Shown here piece after piece: positions 15,387 through 23,965 of a DNA stretch of 64,000 nucleotides. The position numbers and the translations under genes were made by a program. The DNA is from an uncultured Acetatifactor sp. Its GTDB lineage: Bacteria > Bacillota > Clostridia > Lachnospirales > Lachnospiraceae. The first letter of the stretch is position 1. Each line of letters begins with the position of its first letter. Under the pieces are notes generated by a model. The model searched no databases. It was not told the origin of the DNA and saw only the letters and a list, made by a program, of their open reading frames with translations. The stretch lies in assembly GCA_947627535.1 (NCBI GenBank), contig CANQWM010000010.1, forward strand, positions 1 through 64,000, written 5' to 3'.

Positions 15387-15656
15387 TTAGTTTTCTCCCT
15401 CGTCCACGAAGAAGTCGTCTTCTTCCGCGTCCTCATCCTCATCCTCAAACTCGTCTTCAAACTCGTCATCGAGATCGTCCAGATAGTCAGGATGCAGATA
15501 GCGGTAAACAGCATACGCAATTCCTGCCACTGCCGCAATGGCGCCGATCACTGCCAGTACCCAGAGCACGACATTGCACTTTTTCTTCTCCTCTTCCTTC
15601 TTGTTCAGGAACTCGTTTGCCTTTACCAGGTCGATCAGGTTCTCCAGCTTATTCAT
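15387..15656 (-). CDS. Small single-span membrane protein with acidic tail
   Basis: From ATG 15656, preceded by GGAGG, the product is 89 residues. A lysine/glutamate-rich helix (MNKLENLIDLVKANEFLNKK) is followed by a transmembrane segment (VVLWVLAVIGAIAAVAGIAY, about 31-50). The tail is a run of aspartate and glutamate (DDEFEDEFEDEDEDAEEDD). It is a recurrent small gene of unknown function in this bacterial group, as far as I recall. It lies between pcrA and rlmD on the same strand. Confidence 0.65.
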   Translation of the reverse strand: MNKLENLIDLVKANEFLNKKEEEKKKCNVVLWVLAVIGAIAAVAGIAYAVYRYLHPDYLDDLDDEFEDEFEDEDEDAEEDDFFVDEGEN

Positions 15657-15726
15657 AAGATACCTCCATCTTTGGCAGCTCCGCTGCCGCTTTCTATTAT
15701 AGAATACCACATCCGCCGCTAAAATA

Positions 15727-18003
15727 CTACACTCTTTTCAATTTTGCAAAAGATGCATACATGATCTTCTGTCCCGCCCGGTCAAAATCTACCGTAACCT
15801 TATAATCTCTGGGCTCCCGCTCTACCAGGAGCACGGTTCCCACCCCGTATTTTACATGCGTCACACGGTCCCCGGCGGCATATTCCAAAGTCTGGGGGAC
15901 CTGGGTCTGGGCGCCCTTTGAGATCCCGGCCAGCCGGTTCAAGCTGTCGATTCCCTGGGCGATATATGGCTTGTCAGCCTTTGGGGTGACTCTGGTTCGG
16001 AAAACGGCCTTCGGCCTGAAATCAACGATTTCTTCCCCATCCGTCAGAATCTCGTCCCGTCTGGGGCGCTCGGGCGCTTTCCCGTCCAAAAGCTGCGGCG
16101 GGATCTCCCTCACGAAACGGCTGACGGCATTGTACTGCGTCTCGCCCCGGATCATGCGCATTTTCGCACAGGTCAGGGTAAGGTTTTTCATTGCCCTTGT
16201 GATCCCCACATACGCAAGCCTGCGCTCTTCCTCCATATCCTGCGGGTCATCGGACGCAATCGTCAGGTAACCGGGAAAGAGTCCGTCCTCCATTCCCGCC
16301 AGATATACATTGGGAAATTCCAGCCCCTTCGCGGAATGCAGCGTCATCAAAAGGACCTTGTCGGCGTCTCCGTCCACGTTGTCAATGTCAGCAACCAGTG
16401 CAACCTCCGCCAGAAATTCCGTGAGATTGGGCTCCTCGTGGGTATCCTGGTAAACCACAGCTTTTGTGATCAGTTCGTCCACATTCCCGATCCTGTCCTC
16501 GGAATCTGAATCGTCATAATCCTCCAGATAGTCATCGTATCCTATCCTGTCCACGATCTCGCGGATCAGCTCCGCAACGGTCAGCTCCTTTTGCTGCCGT
16601 CTCAGGCCTTCGATCAGCTGTACGAAGGGACGGATCTTTGCCCCGGCCTTTCCCAGCCCCATAATGTCATCCGCCCTGGTCATGGCGTCATAGAGGCTGA
16701 TATCCATCAGCTGGGCGTAATCCTCCAGCTTTTCCAGCGTGGCCGCGCCGATTCCGCGCCGGGGCACATTGATGATCCGTCGGAGGGCCACCTCGTCCCG
16801 GCCGTTGTCCACGGTCTTTAAATACGCCAGAATATCCTTGACCTCCATTCGCGAATAGAAGTTTGTACCGCCCACCACGTTGTAGGGAATCCCCTCAAAG
16901 ATCATCCGCTCCTCTAAAAGCCGCGCCTGGGCGTTGGTGCGGTAGAGCACAGCGCAGTCGCTGTACCTTCCCCCTTCCTTGTTCACCCTCCGCGCAATAT
17001 CCTCGGCGATATACTCTGCCTCCTCGTAAGCGGTCTCGAACTGGCGCAGGCAGATCTTGTTCCCCGCTCCTTTATCAGTCCAAAGGGCCTTTTCCTTTCT
17101 CCCCGTATTGTTGCCGATCACAGCGTTGGCGGCATCCAGGATGGACTGGGTAGAGCGGTAATTCTGCTCCAGCTTGATGACCGCCGCCTCCGGAAAGTAT
17201 TGCTCGAAATCCAGGATATTCCGGATGTTCGCCCCCCGGAACCGGTAAATGGACTGGTCGTCGTCTCCCACGACGCAGAGATTCCGGTATTTTTCCGCCA
17301 GAAGACGGACCAGCTCGAACTGGGCCAGATTGGTATCCTGATACTCGTCCACCATGATGTACCGGAACCGTTCCTGATAAGACGCAAGCACCTCCGGACA
17401 GCTCTTGAACAGCTCTACCGTCTTAACGATAATATCGTCAAAATCCAGCGCGTTATTCCTCTGCATGGTTTCCTGATATTCCCGGTACACCCCGGCGTAA
17501 ACAGCCTTGCCGTAGTCCCCTGCGGCGTCCAGTTCATATTCCCTTACGCCGACCAGCTTGTCCTTGGCGGAGGAAATGGCGTTCAAAAAGGATTTTCCCT
17601 TATAAATCTTAGTATCTATGTTCCGATTTTTGCAGATTCCCTTGATTACAACCTTCTGATCGTCGGTATCATAAATGGTAAAGTCGTTTCCATAACCGAT
17701 CCTGTCTATGTATCTGCGGAGAATCCGCACACAGGCGGCATGAAAGGTGGAGACCCAGACCTGGTCGGCGCCGAATCCCACAAGGCTGTCCACCCGTTCC
17801 CGCATCTCGCCCGCGGCCTTATTCGTAAAGGTGATGGCCAGGATGTTCCAGGGCCTCACCCCCATCTCGCCGATCAGGTATGCGATTCTGTGGGTCAGGG
17901 CTCTCGTTTTTCCGCTGCCCGCTCCCGCCAGGATCAGGAGCGGTCCTTCCGTGGTCATAACCGCCTGCTTTTGTTCTCTGTTTAAGGTATCGTATAGACT
18001 CAT
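15727..18003 (-). CDS. pcrA: ATP-dependent DNA helicase PcrA/UvrD
   Basis: The product is 758 residues, the usual length for PcrA. SF1A motifs in order: AGAGSGKTRALTHR (Walker A), DEYQDTN, VGDDDQSIYRFRGA, QNYRST, LHSAKGLEF and VGITRAMKNL. The C-terminus (VTHVKYGVGTVLLVE...FAKLKRV) matches the Tudor-like PcrA tail that binds RNA polymerase. It unwinds DNA in repair and removes recombinase and polymerase from DNA. It is distinct from the shorter-tailed, nuclease-fused UvrD relative in the accessory island. It overlaps no neighbour; AGAGG sits upstream of ATG 18003. Confidence 0.95.
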   Translation of the reverse strand: MSLYDTLNREQKQAVMTTEGPLLILAGAGSGKTRALTHRIAYLIGEMGVRPWNILAITFTNKAAGEMRERVDSLVGFGADQVWVSTFHAACVRILRRYIDRIGYGNDFTIYDTDDQKVVIKGICKNRNIDTKIYKGKSFLNAISSAKDKLVGVREYELDAAGDYGKAVYAGVYREYQETMQRNNALDFDDIIVKTVELFKSCPEVLASYQERFRYIMVDEYQDTNLAQFELVRLLAEKYRNLCVVGDDDQSIYRFRGANIRNILDFEQYFPEAAVIKLEQNYRSTQSILDAANAVIGNNTGRKEKALWTDKGAGNKICLRQFETAYEEAEYIAEDIARRVNKEGGRYSDCAVLYRTNAQARLLEERMIFEGIPYNVVGGTNFYSRMEVKDILAYLKTVDNGRDEVALRRIINVPRRGIGAATLEKLEDYAQLMDISLYDAMTRADDIMGLGKAGAKIRPFVQLIEGLRRQQKELTVAELIREIVDRIGYDDYLEDYDDSDSEDRIGNVDELITKAVVYQDTHEEPNLTEFLAEVALVADIDNVDGDADKVLLMTLHSAKGLEFPNVYLAGMEDGLFPGYLTIASDDPQDMEEERRLAYVGITRAMKNLTLTCAKMRMIRGETQYNAVSRFVREIPPQLLDGKAPERPRRDEILTDGEEIVDFRPKAVFRTRVTPKADKPYIAQGIDSLNRLAGISKGAQTQVPQTLEYAAGDRVTHVKYGVGTVLLVEREPRDYKVTVDFDRAGQKIMYASFAKLKRV

Positions 18004-18007
18004 GGGT

Positions 18008-18760
18008 TCATTTTACCTCTGACACGTCGCTGAAGTTCCAGGTTCTGATATTAAACTCTACAAGAGGCGAATCACAGTAAGGACAGATCTTCGCGCCCAG
18101 CTCGGGAAGGGGCGCGCCGCAGTTGGGACAGTTCATGGCAAGTCCCGCGTCCGCCGCATTTTCCGCAAGTTCTCTGTCCTGAATATAGATCACCTCAACA
18201 TCGTACCGGCTCTGGCAAAGCCGGCACACGTCCCCTTCCTGGGGCCGGCCGTCCTGCTTCTGCGGGCAGCTGTACTGGACGGCGGACTGAAAGACAATGC
18301 TGCAGCGCCCTTTTTCCTTGCGGTATGTCCTAATCTCCGTCCTGTGGATTTTGATATTGTCGAAATGTTCCTCTCTCCCGGCATCACGAAGCATTTCTAT
18401 CCGCATCTTAAGCTTCGCCTTCAGCTCCTCTGTCCCTTCCGTGAGCAGAGAGGGATCCGCCCCGTCCACGCTGCGCAGAAAGGAGAGCAATACAGTCTCG
18501 GCCCGGCGCTTCATCTCGTCGTAATGAAAATCCGGGAAATCCCGCATGATGCGGGGCAGATAGATGCTGGTGGCTCCGGAGACGGACTTGGGCGTCGTCT
18601 CGCTCTCCAGCTCCGCGTTCCGCAGCCCCTGCATGATATCTTCCGTGCCAAACGCCATATGGGAAAACTCCCTGACCCTTTTTCTGACCCTGCGGTAAGC
18701 GTAATACCCCGTCCCCATAACGGCCAGAACCAGCGTCAGTACAATAATAACACCTGTCAT
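18008..18760 (-). CDS. Membrane-anchored Tim44-like protein with C-terminal zinc ribbon
   Basis: The product is 250 residues. An N-terminal transmembrane helix (VIIVLTLVLAVMGTGYYAY) is followed by a basic stretch and a middle domain (about 75-165) whose pattern resembles Tim44-like domains. At the C-terminus is a zinc ribbon (CPNCG...CPYC), with two further cysteine pairs earlier (SCPQK, CRLCQ). Function unknown. It starts 17 bases downstream of an SPFH-domain gene that also ends in zinc ribbons, so the two probably work together at the membrane. Confidence 0.6.
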   Translation of the reverse strand: MTGVIIVLTLVLAVMGTGYYAYRRVRKRVREFSHMAFGTEDIMQGLRNAELESETTPKSVSGATSIYLPRIMRDFPDFHYDEMKRRAETVLLSFLRSVDGADPSLLTEGTEELKAKLKMRIEMLRDAGREEHFDNIKIHRTEIRTYRKEKGRCSIVFQSAVQYSCPQKQDGRPQEGDVCRLCQSRYDVEVIYIQDRELAENAADAGLAMNCPNCGAPLPELGAKICPYCDSPLVEFNIRTWNFSDVSEVK

Positions 18761-18777
18761 CTTAATTTCGTCTCTCT

Positions 18778-20133
18778 TCAGATCCTGTCGTTGTCATCAA
18801 AGACATCCCCGCACTCAGGGCAGAACTTCGGCGGATGCGCAGGGTCCTCCGGCTCCCAGCCGCACTTGTCGCACCGGTACAGCGGAGCGCCCTCCGGCCT
18901 CTTTCTTCCGCATTCCTGACAGAACTTTCCCTGATTTACATGACCGCAGGCGCAGGTCCAGCCGTCCAGAGCCGGCTTTGGCAGCCCGCACTCCTCGCAG
19001 AACTTTCCCCTGTTGTCGCTTTTCCCGCAGGCACAGGTCCAACCTAAGACAGCGCCCTCCGCCACGGTGCTGGCAGGCTTCATGGCCGGCGCCGCCTGCG
19101 CCTGGTTCTGGACGCCGAACATACCGCCCATGCCGTTGTTCATCATATTCTGCATCATAGCCATTCCCATCATGCCCATAGCGCCGTTCATGGCGGAAGC
19201 GTTGTCCCCGTCGCCGCCGTTTCCCATATTCTCCAGCGCCCTGGTGTAGGCCTCCGTCTGTCTCGCCGCCGCCATATTGGCATTGGTGAGAACTGCCGTG
19301 TCGTTCCACTTGTTGATCCTGTCCAGATCCTCCTTGGGAACAATGGGCGCGGCCATGGTCATGGACACCACTTCGATTCCTCTGGTCTGGGTCCACTGCT
19401 GGCTCAGTTCCTCCTTCAGGTATCCGGTGACCTCCTCCATGTGCGCAGGCACCTGGTAGGGAAGTACGCCCTGCCCCGCGATCCGGGAAAGCGCCATGGG
19501 CAGCTTGGTAAGAAGTTCGGCCTTCATCATGCCGGAGAGGGTATCGTTCTTGTCGTAAGCACCCTCCACATTCCCCGCCACATTGGTATAGAACAGGATG
19601 GGATCCACGATTTTGTAGGTGTACTGTCCGTTGCACTTCACCGTGGTCTCCAGCTCAAAGCCGGTGTTTGCCGCGACGAAATGGAAGGGGATGGGATTGG
19701 GGGTACCGTAAAGATTGTTCATGATCTCCTTGGTATTGATATAGTACACCCTCTGATCCTTCGCCGTGTTCCCGGCAAACGCGACTCTTCTTCCCAGAAG
19801 GGAAAAGGACTTTTTCAGGTTTTCGCCCAGACTTCCGTACAGCAGGGATGCCTCCGAGGATGCGTCGTAGCGGAACTCGCCCGGCTCCGCGCAGAACTCC
19901 GCGATTCTGCCCTGGTCCACGATCACCATACACTGACCCACATTTACGGAAATGACAGAGCCGTTGGATATGATATTATCGTTTCCGTGGTTGCTGTCCC
20001 GTCCCTTTGTTATCTTTTTCTCCCCCTTTGCCATCAGCGTATTGCTGTCAAGGGAAGTACAGTAGAAATACTCCAGATACTGATCGGCCATCAGGCCGCC
20101 GATGGCATCCTTTGCCGCTTTGATCAAGCCCAT
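18778..20133 (-). CDS. SPFH-domain (YdjI-like 'virion core' type) protein with zinc ribbons
   Basis: The product is 451 residues. Residues about 1-280 form an SPFH/band-7-like domain of the YdjI type (QYLEYFYCTSLDSNTLMAKG near the start). A methionine- and glycine-rich low-complexity linker (about 310-345, MGMMGMAMMQNMMNNGMGG) follows, then three zinc-ribbon or C4 modules (CACGK...CEECG, CACGH...CQECG, CDKCG...CPECG). YdjI-like proteins assemble at membranes and are linked to phage-shock and envelope-stress responses in Bacillus. Here the partner genes differ (Tim44-like downstream). Start chosen at ATG 20133 behind GGAGG. Confidence 0.8.
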   Translation of the reverse strand: MGLIKAAKDAIGGLMADQYLEYFYCTSLDSNTLMAKGEKKITKGRDSNHGNDNIISNGSVISVNVGQCMVIVDQGRIAEFCAEPGEFRYDASSEASLLYGSLGENLKKSFSLLGRRVAFAGNTAKDQRVYYINTKEIMNNLYGTPNPIPFHFVAANTGFELETTVKCNGQYTYKIVDPILFYTNVAGNVEGAYDKNDTLSGMMKAELLTKLPMALSRIAGQGVLPYQVPAHMEEVTGYLKEELSQQWTQTRGIEVVSMTMAAPIVPKEDLDRINKWNDTAVLTNANMAAARQTEAYTRALENMGNGGDGDNASAMNGAMGMMGMAMMQNMMNNGMGGMFGVQNQAQAAPAMKPASTVAEGAVLGWTCACGKSDNRGKFCEECGLPKPALDGWTCACGHVNQGKFCQECGRKRPEGAPLYRCDKCGWEPEDPAHPPKFCPECGDVFDDNDRI

Positions 20134-20297
20134 TTTTCTTCCTCCGTTTTCGGTTTGTCGGTTTAAGAGACTTTCGCGTGCCCCGGCGGATCATACCCGT
20201 CCGGTCCCGCCCGCAGATTACATTTATTGTACCAAATCCTGCATATTTTCTCAATACTTTTATCCGGAGGATTCCGCCGCCGTCTGCGGCTGCGCGC

Positions 20298-20341
20298 AAA
20301 AAAACCGCCCGCGGGCTGTATTTCCACAGCCGCAGGCGGCG
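20298..20341 (-). terminator. Rho-independent terminator of the solute-binding protein gene
   Basis: On the minus strand a GC-rich inverted repeat (GCCGCCTGCGGCTGT...ACAGCCCGCGGGCGG, loop GGAAAT) is followed by a run of seven T. It lies 24 bases after the stop of the solute-binding lipoprotein gene. Confidence 0.85.
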
Positions 20342-20364
20342 CCGTATCTTCCCTGAATCCGGCC

Positions 20365-21378
20365 TTACTTGGCCGCTTTCTTTGCAAAATCCGTGTTCAC
20401 AAGCTTCTCATAGGGCACCTTCTCCTCCAGCACCCCGGCGTCCAGAAGGATATTCTGCAGAAGATCAAAGGAGCTTTCTTCAAAGATCAGATCTTCCTTC
20501 CACGTATCCTGCTCATAATACCGGGTCACAATCGCAGTCAGCGTCTCCTGGTCCGTCTCCGCGAACTGGGGCGCGATCACCTCCGCGATCTCCTCCGGGG
20601 TATGGGACTGTACATAATCCATTCCCTTCTGCAGGGCGTCTGTGAAAGCCTGCACCGTTTCCTTATTGTTTTCCAGATAACTCTTTTTGGCGGAAAAGGC
20701 GGTGTATGGCACATAGCCGGAATCCTCGCCGAGAGACGCCACCACATATCCCTTTCCCTGCAGTTCAAGAGATGTGGCGTGGGGCTCAAACTCTACCGTG
20801 AACTCTCCCTGTCCGCCGGAAAAAGCGGCGGCGGTAGAGCCGAAGTCGATGCTCTGGTCAATGTTTACGTCGCCGGGATCGATCCCGTTCTTCTCCAGAA
20901 TATATTCAAATACCATCTCGGGCATACCGCCCGCTCTTCCGCCCAGCACATCCCTTCCGACCAGCATTTTCCAGGAAAAGTTTTCCATGGGTTCCCTGGC
21001 CACAAGAAAATTCCCGGCGCGCTGGGTCAGCTGGGCAAAGTTCACTACATAGTCCTCGGTCCCCCCGGCGTAAGTGTACACGGTGCTCTCACTTCCCATG
21101 AAGCCGATGTCCGCCTCCCCGGTAAGCACCGCCGTCATCGTCTTATCGGCGCCGAACCCTGTCACCAGGTCAAGGTCGATTCCCTCCTCCTCAAAATATC
21201 CCTTTTCAACCGCCACATACATGGGGGCATAGAAAACGGAATGGGCCACCTCATTCAGCACCACCCTTTGATTGCCTGTCTGGGAATCCTCCCTGCCGCC
21301 GCAGCCCGCCGCGGCGACGGCAAATAACAGTGCCCCAAGGCAGGCCGCCCCGGCTTTCTTCAGATTCCGTCCTTTCAT
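20365..21378 (-). CDS. ABC transporter solute-binding lipoprotein (SsuA/NMT1-like)
   Basis: The product is 337 residues with a lipoprotein signal (LLFAVAAAGCGG, Cys about 26). The fold is that of periplasmic binding protein type 2 of the SsuA/THI5-NMT1 group: the N-terminal NEVAHSVFYAPMYVAVEKGY followed by FFEEEGIDLDL-type strands, and GEADIGFMGSE. These bind sulphonates, taurine, nitrate or pyrimidine precursors. The ligand cannot be told from sequence. No permease or ATPase gene lies beside it, so it is an orphan receptor. It has GGGAGG before ATG 21378 and its own terminator, so it is a single-gene unit. Confidence 0.85.
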   Translation of the reverse strand: MKGRNLKKAGAACLGALLFAVAAAGCGGREDSQTGNQRVVLNEVAHSVFYAPMYVAVEKGYFEEEGIDLDLVTGFGADKTMTAVLTGEADIGFMGSESTVYTYAGGTEDYVVNFAQLTQRAGNFLVAREPMENFSWKMLVGRDVLGGRAGGMPEMVFEYILEKNGIDPGDVNIDQSIDFGSTAAAFSGGQGEFTVEFEPHATSLELQGKGYVVASLGEDSGYVPYTAFSAKKSYLENNKETVQAFTDALQKGMDYVQSHTPEEIAEVIAPQFAETDQETLTAIVTRYYEQDTWKEDLIFEESSFDLLQNILLDAGVLEEKVPYEKLVNTDFAKKAAK

Positions 21379-21436
21379 ATGAGACCTCCCTTATCAATGA
21401 TGCTCTATTATATGAGGGTCCCATCTGAAAAGTTCC

Positions 21437-22093
21437 TCAATCCTCCTTCGGCGCCTCTTCCTTATGTTTCTTCGGCTTTCCCTCCGCCTTTTCCTCCCCG
21501 GAGGACTCCGAGATCTCATCCACCATTTTTTCGATCAGCAGCCGCTTGATATATACGTCAAAGCCCAAAGTACAGATAAAAGCAAACTTCCGCAGAAAAT
21601 CCCGGCTTTCCTCGGGCGCATCCTGAAACGTTCCCTCCGCGGCGGCAAATTTCTGGGTCACATCGGCCTTCAGCGCTTCCATCTGCGCCTTCTCCAGACT
21701 GAATGCCTCCCTGTAAACACGCTCCAGGTTAAAGTCTCCGTCGCTCTGGAAAAACCGTTCCGTGATGGGCTTTAACAGCTTCTGGATATCCCCGATGGAG
21801 AGAAACCCCTTGTAATAATAAATAAAGATCAGAAGAAGCACATGCTCTTTGGAATACTTCTTTTTTACCGGCGGAGGAAGCAGGTCGTTTTTCGCGTAAT
21901 TGTTTATCATGGTCTTTGTCAGCACCTTATCCTCCCCGGGATGCCGGACGGTGGCGCGCAGCTCACTGTCCATAAAGGTAGTCACCTGATCCATGTAAAG
22001 ATCGATCCCCGGAATGTCTTCCGGCCTGATGTATCGGGTCCTGTCCAGACTGGCAAGGATACTGTTAAGCAGATCATTGCTGTCTATTGTCAT
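21437..22093 (-). CDS. DUF1836 domain protein (putative DNA-binding)
   Basis: The product is 218 residues. The central region (TKTMINNYAKNDLLPPP followed by KKYSKEHVLLLIFIYYYKG) is the DUF1836 signature, which looks like a MerR-type winged helix. The C-terminus is a lysine/glutamate-rich tail. Members are common in Firmicutes and have no established role; regulation of transcription is inferred from the fold only. It is divergent from the TrpR-like gene at 22266, with about 170 bp between them. Confidence 0.75.
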   Translation of the reverse strand: MTIDSNDLLNSILASLDRTRYIRPEDIPGIDLYMDQVTTFMDSELRATVRHPGEDKVLTKTMINNYAKNDLLPPPVKKKYSKEHVLLLIFIYYYKGFLSIGDIQKLLKPITERFFQSDGDFNLERVYREAFSLEKAQMEALKADVTQKFAAAEGTFQDAPEESRDFLRKFAFICTLGFDVYIKRLLIEKMVDEISESSGEEKAEGKPKKHKEEAPKED

Positions 22094-22178
22094 AAGTCCG
22101 CCCGCCTTTCCTGTATAATCACAAGTTCATTATATAGTATTCAAAACTACATGACAACAGAATATTTAAAAATTCCGG

Positions 22179-22236
22179 TTTACTTCAGCACTTTCCTGTG
22201 TTAAAATGCAGTTAGTCGGGCTGTAAAGTTTTACAG
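22179..22236 (+). promoter_or_regulatory. Sigma-A promoter and inverted-repeat operator of the TrpR-like gene
   Basis: TTTACT (22179-22184), a 17-base spacer and TAAAAT (22202-22207) make a reasonable sigma-A promoter. Just downstream, where the transcript would begin, lies CTGTAAA-GT-TTTACAG (22221-22236), a perfect inverted repeat with 7-base arms. It is placed well for a repressor that blocks initiation, and the encoded TrpR-like protein is the obvious candidate. The ribosome binding site GGGGAGG follows at about 22250-22256. Confidence 0.55.
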
Positions 22237-22265
22237 TGTAAAAGTGTTTGGGGAGGTGTCCTTAT

Positions 22266-22559
22266 ATGAACAGAAAACTTAAGACCGAGGCAGTGGATTC
22301 GCTTTTCGATGCCGTTCTGTGCCTGAAAACCCGCGAAGAGTGCTATAGCTTCTTTGAAGACTTATGTACCGTCAACGAGCTGTTGTCCCTGTCCCAGCGC
22401 TTTGAAGTTGCCTCCATGCTGAAAAAGCAGAAGACCTATCTTGAAATTGCCGAGAGGACGGGCGCTTCCACCGCCACCATCAGCCGTGTGAACCGCTCCC
22501 TGAATTACGGAAACGACGGATATGAGATGGTCTTTGAGCGCCTGTCCCATCTTTCCTAG
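22266..22559 (+). CDS. TrpR-like regulator, YerC/YecD family
   Basis: From ATG 22266 the product is 97 residues. CLKTREECYSFFEDLCTVNE leads into a helix-turn-helix (TYLEIAERTGASTATISR, about 62-79), the YerC/YecD version of the TrpR fold. The family is widespread in Firmicutes without trp-operon linkage; its ligand and regulon are largely unknown. ATG 22266 has GGGGAGG eight bases upstream, whereas the earlier GTG start does not. Its stop codon overlaps the stop of the convergent bactofilin gene by three bases. Confidence 0.85.
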   Translation: MNRKLKTEAVDSLFDAVLCLKTREECYSFFEDLCTVNELLSLSQRFEVASMLKKQKTYLEIAERTGASTATISRVNRSLNYGNDGYEMVFERLSHLS

Positions 22560-23044
22560 TTCTGCGCCGTTTCCTGGCTGTCCCCGGAGGCTTCCGTCTC
22601 CGCCCGGTTTTCGGCCTCCACTTCCTTCAACGCCTCTTCGATGGCTTCCTTTGCCGACCTCTTTCCGGCCCTTATTGCCTTTGAGGCGGGTCTTGGGCGT
22701 TTGCCCGGCACATCCTGGTTCATATTGCAGCTTCCCTGAAATACAGCGTTTTCATCGATGACGATAACAGCCGTGGTAATGTTTCCGATGAGTCTGGCGG
22801 TAGCGGTCAGCTCCGTCTTTTCCGTCACAGTCACATCGCCGTTGATCTCCCCTCCTACCACAATAGAACGCGCTTCCACGTCTCCCCTGATGGAACCGGC
22901 CGCGCCGACGATCAGAGTCCCCGCCACCTTAACATCCCCGTTGATCTCACCGTCGATCCTGACGGATCCCTCCGCACTGAATCCGCCCTCGCACACCGCG
23001 CCCCTTCCGATAATCGTCGTAATGGCAATCTCTTTCTTTTTCAT
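22556..23044 (-). CDS. Bactofilin (polymer-forming cytoskeletal protein)
   Basis: From ATG 23044 the product is 162 residues. The core (about 8-110) is a right-handed beta-helix with the repeated G-x-I-x-G-D-V pattern (IDGEINGDVKVAGTLIVG, SIRGDVEARSIVVGGEINGD), which defines bactofilins. The C-terminal tail is charged and helical. Bactofilins form nucleotide-free filaments on the membrane and position cell-wall enzymes. The gene follows directly on a LytM-domain protein gene, the usual partner. Start chosen from GAGG spacing; an upstream alternative start adds 11 basic residues. Confidence 0.88.
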   Translation of the reverse strand: MKKKEIAITTIIGRGAVCEGGFSAEGSVRIDGEINGDVKVAGTLIVGAAGSIRGDVEARSIVVGGEINGDVTVTEKTELTATARLIGNITTAVIVIDENAVFQGSCNMNQDVPGKRPRPASKAIRAGKRSAKEAIEEALKEVEAENRAETEASGDSQETAQN

Positions 23045-23098
23045 TCTCTTCCTCACCTTCCGCCGCCTCGCGGCCAAACATCTGCTCCAGGTCCGTCG

Positions 23099-23818
23099 TC
23101 AACCGCTGATGGCAAGCATCTCCATCGGGTCAATATACACTCCGTCCTTCATCATCTGATAGCCAAGCCTGTTATTCTCTTCATCGATCAGAAAAAGCGT
23201 GCTGCCCTGTCTGACTGTCTCTCCCTGCTTGACCTTGACTTCCCCCTGATTTCTGTAAATGGTGACATAACCGTTCCCGTGGTCCACCCAGACATTATGC
23301 CCGTACTCGCTGTCATCGTTGACGGCGGATACGGTACCGTTGGCCGTCGCCACAACCATAGCCCCCGGCGCTGCGGAGAAGATGCACATGGGATCCCCTT
23401 CCGGCGCCTCCTCAAAGGTGGCGGCTCCCGTAAGCGGGAACTCCGTGGGGATGAACTGCTGTTCCAGCTGCTGTGCCAGGCTGCTTTCGCTTTCCGTCTT
23501 CTGCGTCACCGTATTGCTTAAGATCTGGACCGTATTATCCAGTTCATCGATCCTGGCCTGAAGCGCCGCGTTTTCCTCCTCCAGAGCCTGAATGGTTTCC
23601 TGCTGCTGTACTTCCCGGACGTCGTCCTCCTCTTGGGCCTGCGTGTCGTGCAGGAAGATAATGTACCCCGCTGCCGCGCCCAGGGCAGCGCTCAGGAGAA
23701 TCACAAACGCTCTCACCTTCCACATCCTGATCCGAAACTGCCTTGTACTGGCATCTGCCGCGTCGGACGTAACAATAACCACATGACTGCTCTTTCGTTT
23801 ATGCCTTCGTCGCGCCAT
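23099..23818 (-). CDS. Membrane-anchored M23/LytM-domain protein with degenerate active site
   Basis: From ATG 23818 (GGAGGTGA upstream) the product is 239 residues. A basic cytoplasmic N-terminus is followed by a transmembrane helix (AFVILLSAALGAAAGYIIF), a coiled-coil (EEDDVREVQQQETIQALEEE...) and a C-terminal LytM fold (SEYGHNVWVDHGNGYVTIYR, then GETVRQGSTLFLI). The zinc ligands look lost: the expected H-x-H near the end is replaced by LGYQMM, and the 'YAHL' histidine by YRNQ. It is therefore more likely a structural or activator protein than a hydrolase, in the manner of EnvC or SpoIIQ. It is transcribed just ahead of the bactofilin gene. Confidence 0.78.
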   Translation of the reverse strand: MARRRHKRKSSHVVIVTSDAADASTRQFRIRMWKVRAFVILLSAALGAAAGYIIFLHDTQAQEEDDVREVQQQETIQALEEENAALQARIDELDNTVQILSNTVTQKTESESSLAQQLEQQFIPTEFPLTGAATFEEAPEGDPMCIFSAAPGAMVVATANGTVSAVNDDSEYGHNVWVDHGNGYVTIYRNQGEVKVKQGETVRQGSTLFLIDEENNRLGYQMMKDGVYIDPMEMLAISG

Positions 23819-23965
23819 AAAAGTCACCTCCGGTAAACTTCATTATTTTATCATAGGCGGCACCTGACGGCAATGAGAATTTAACATTTTTGTAACATTT
23901 ACCAAGGAATGCTCTCCTCTTCTGTGTATTATGTTTAAATATAACATATGTTATTTGTGCAATAT

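Noticed and set aside
22221-22236. Terminator upstream of the TrpR-like gene
   Set aside because: The stem is AT-rich and only seven bases, without a T-run; position after a promoter fits an operator better.
23099-23818. Calling the degenerate LytM protein SpoIIQ
   Set aside because: Topology is similar, but it sits next to a bactofilin rather than sporulation genes and I see no sigma-F/sigma-G-type promoter or SpoIIQ-specific motif.
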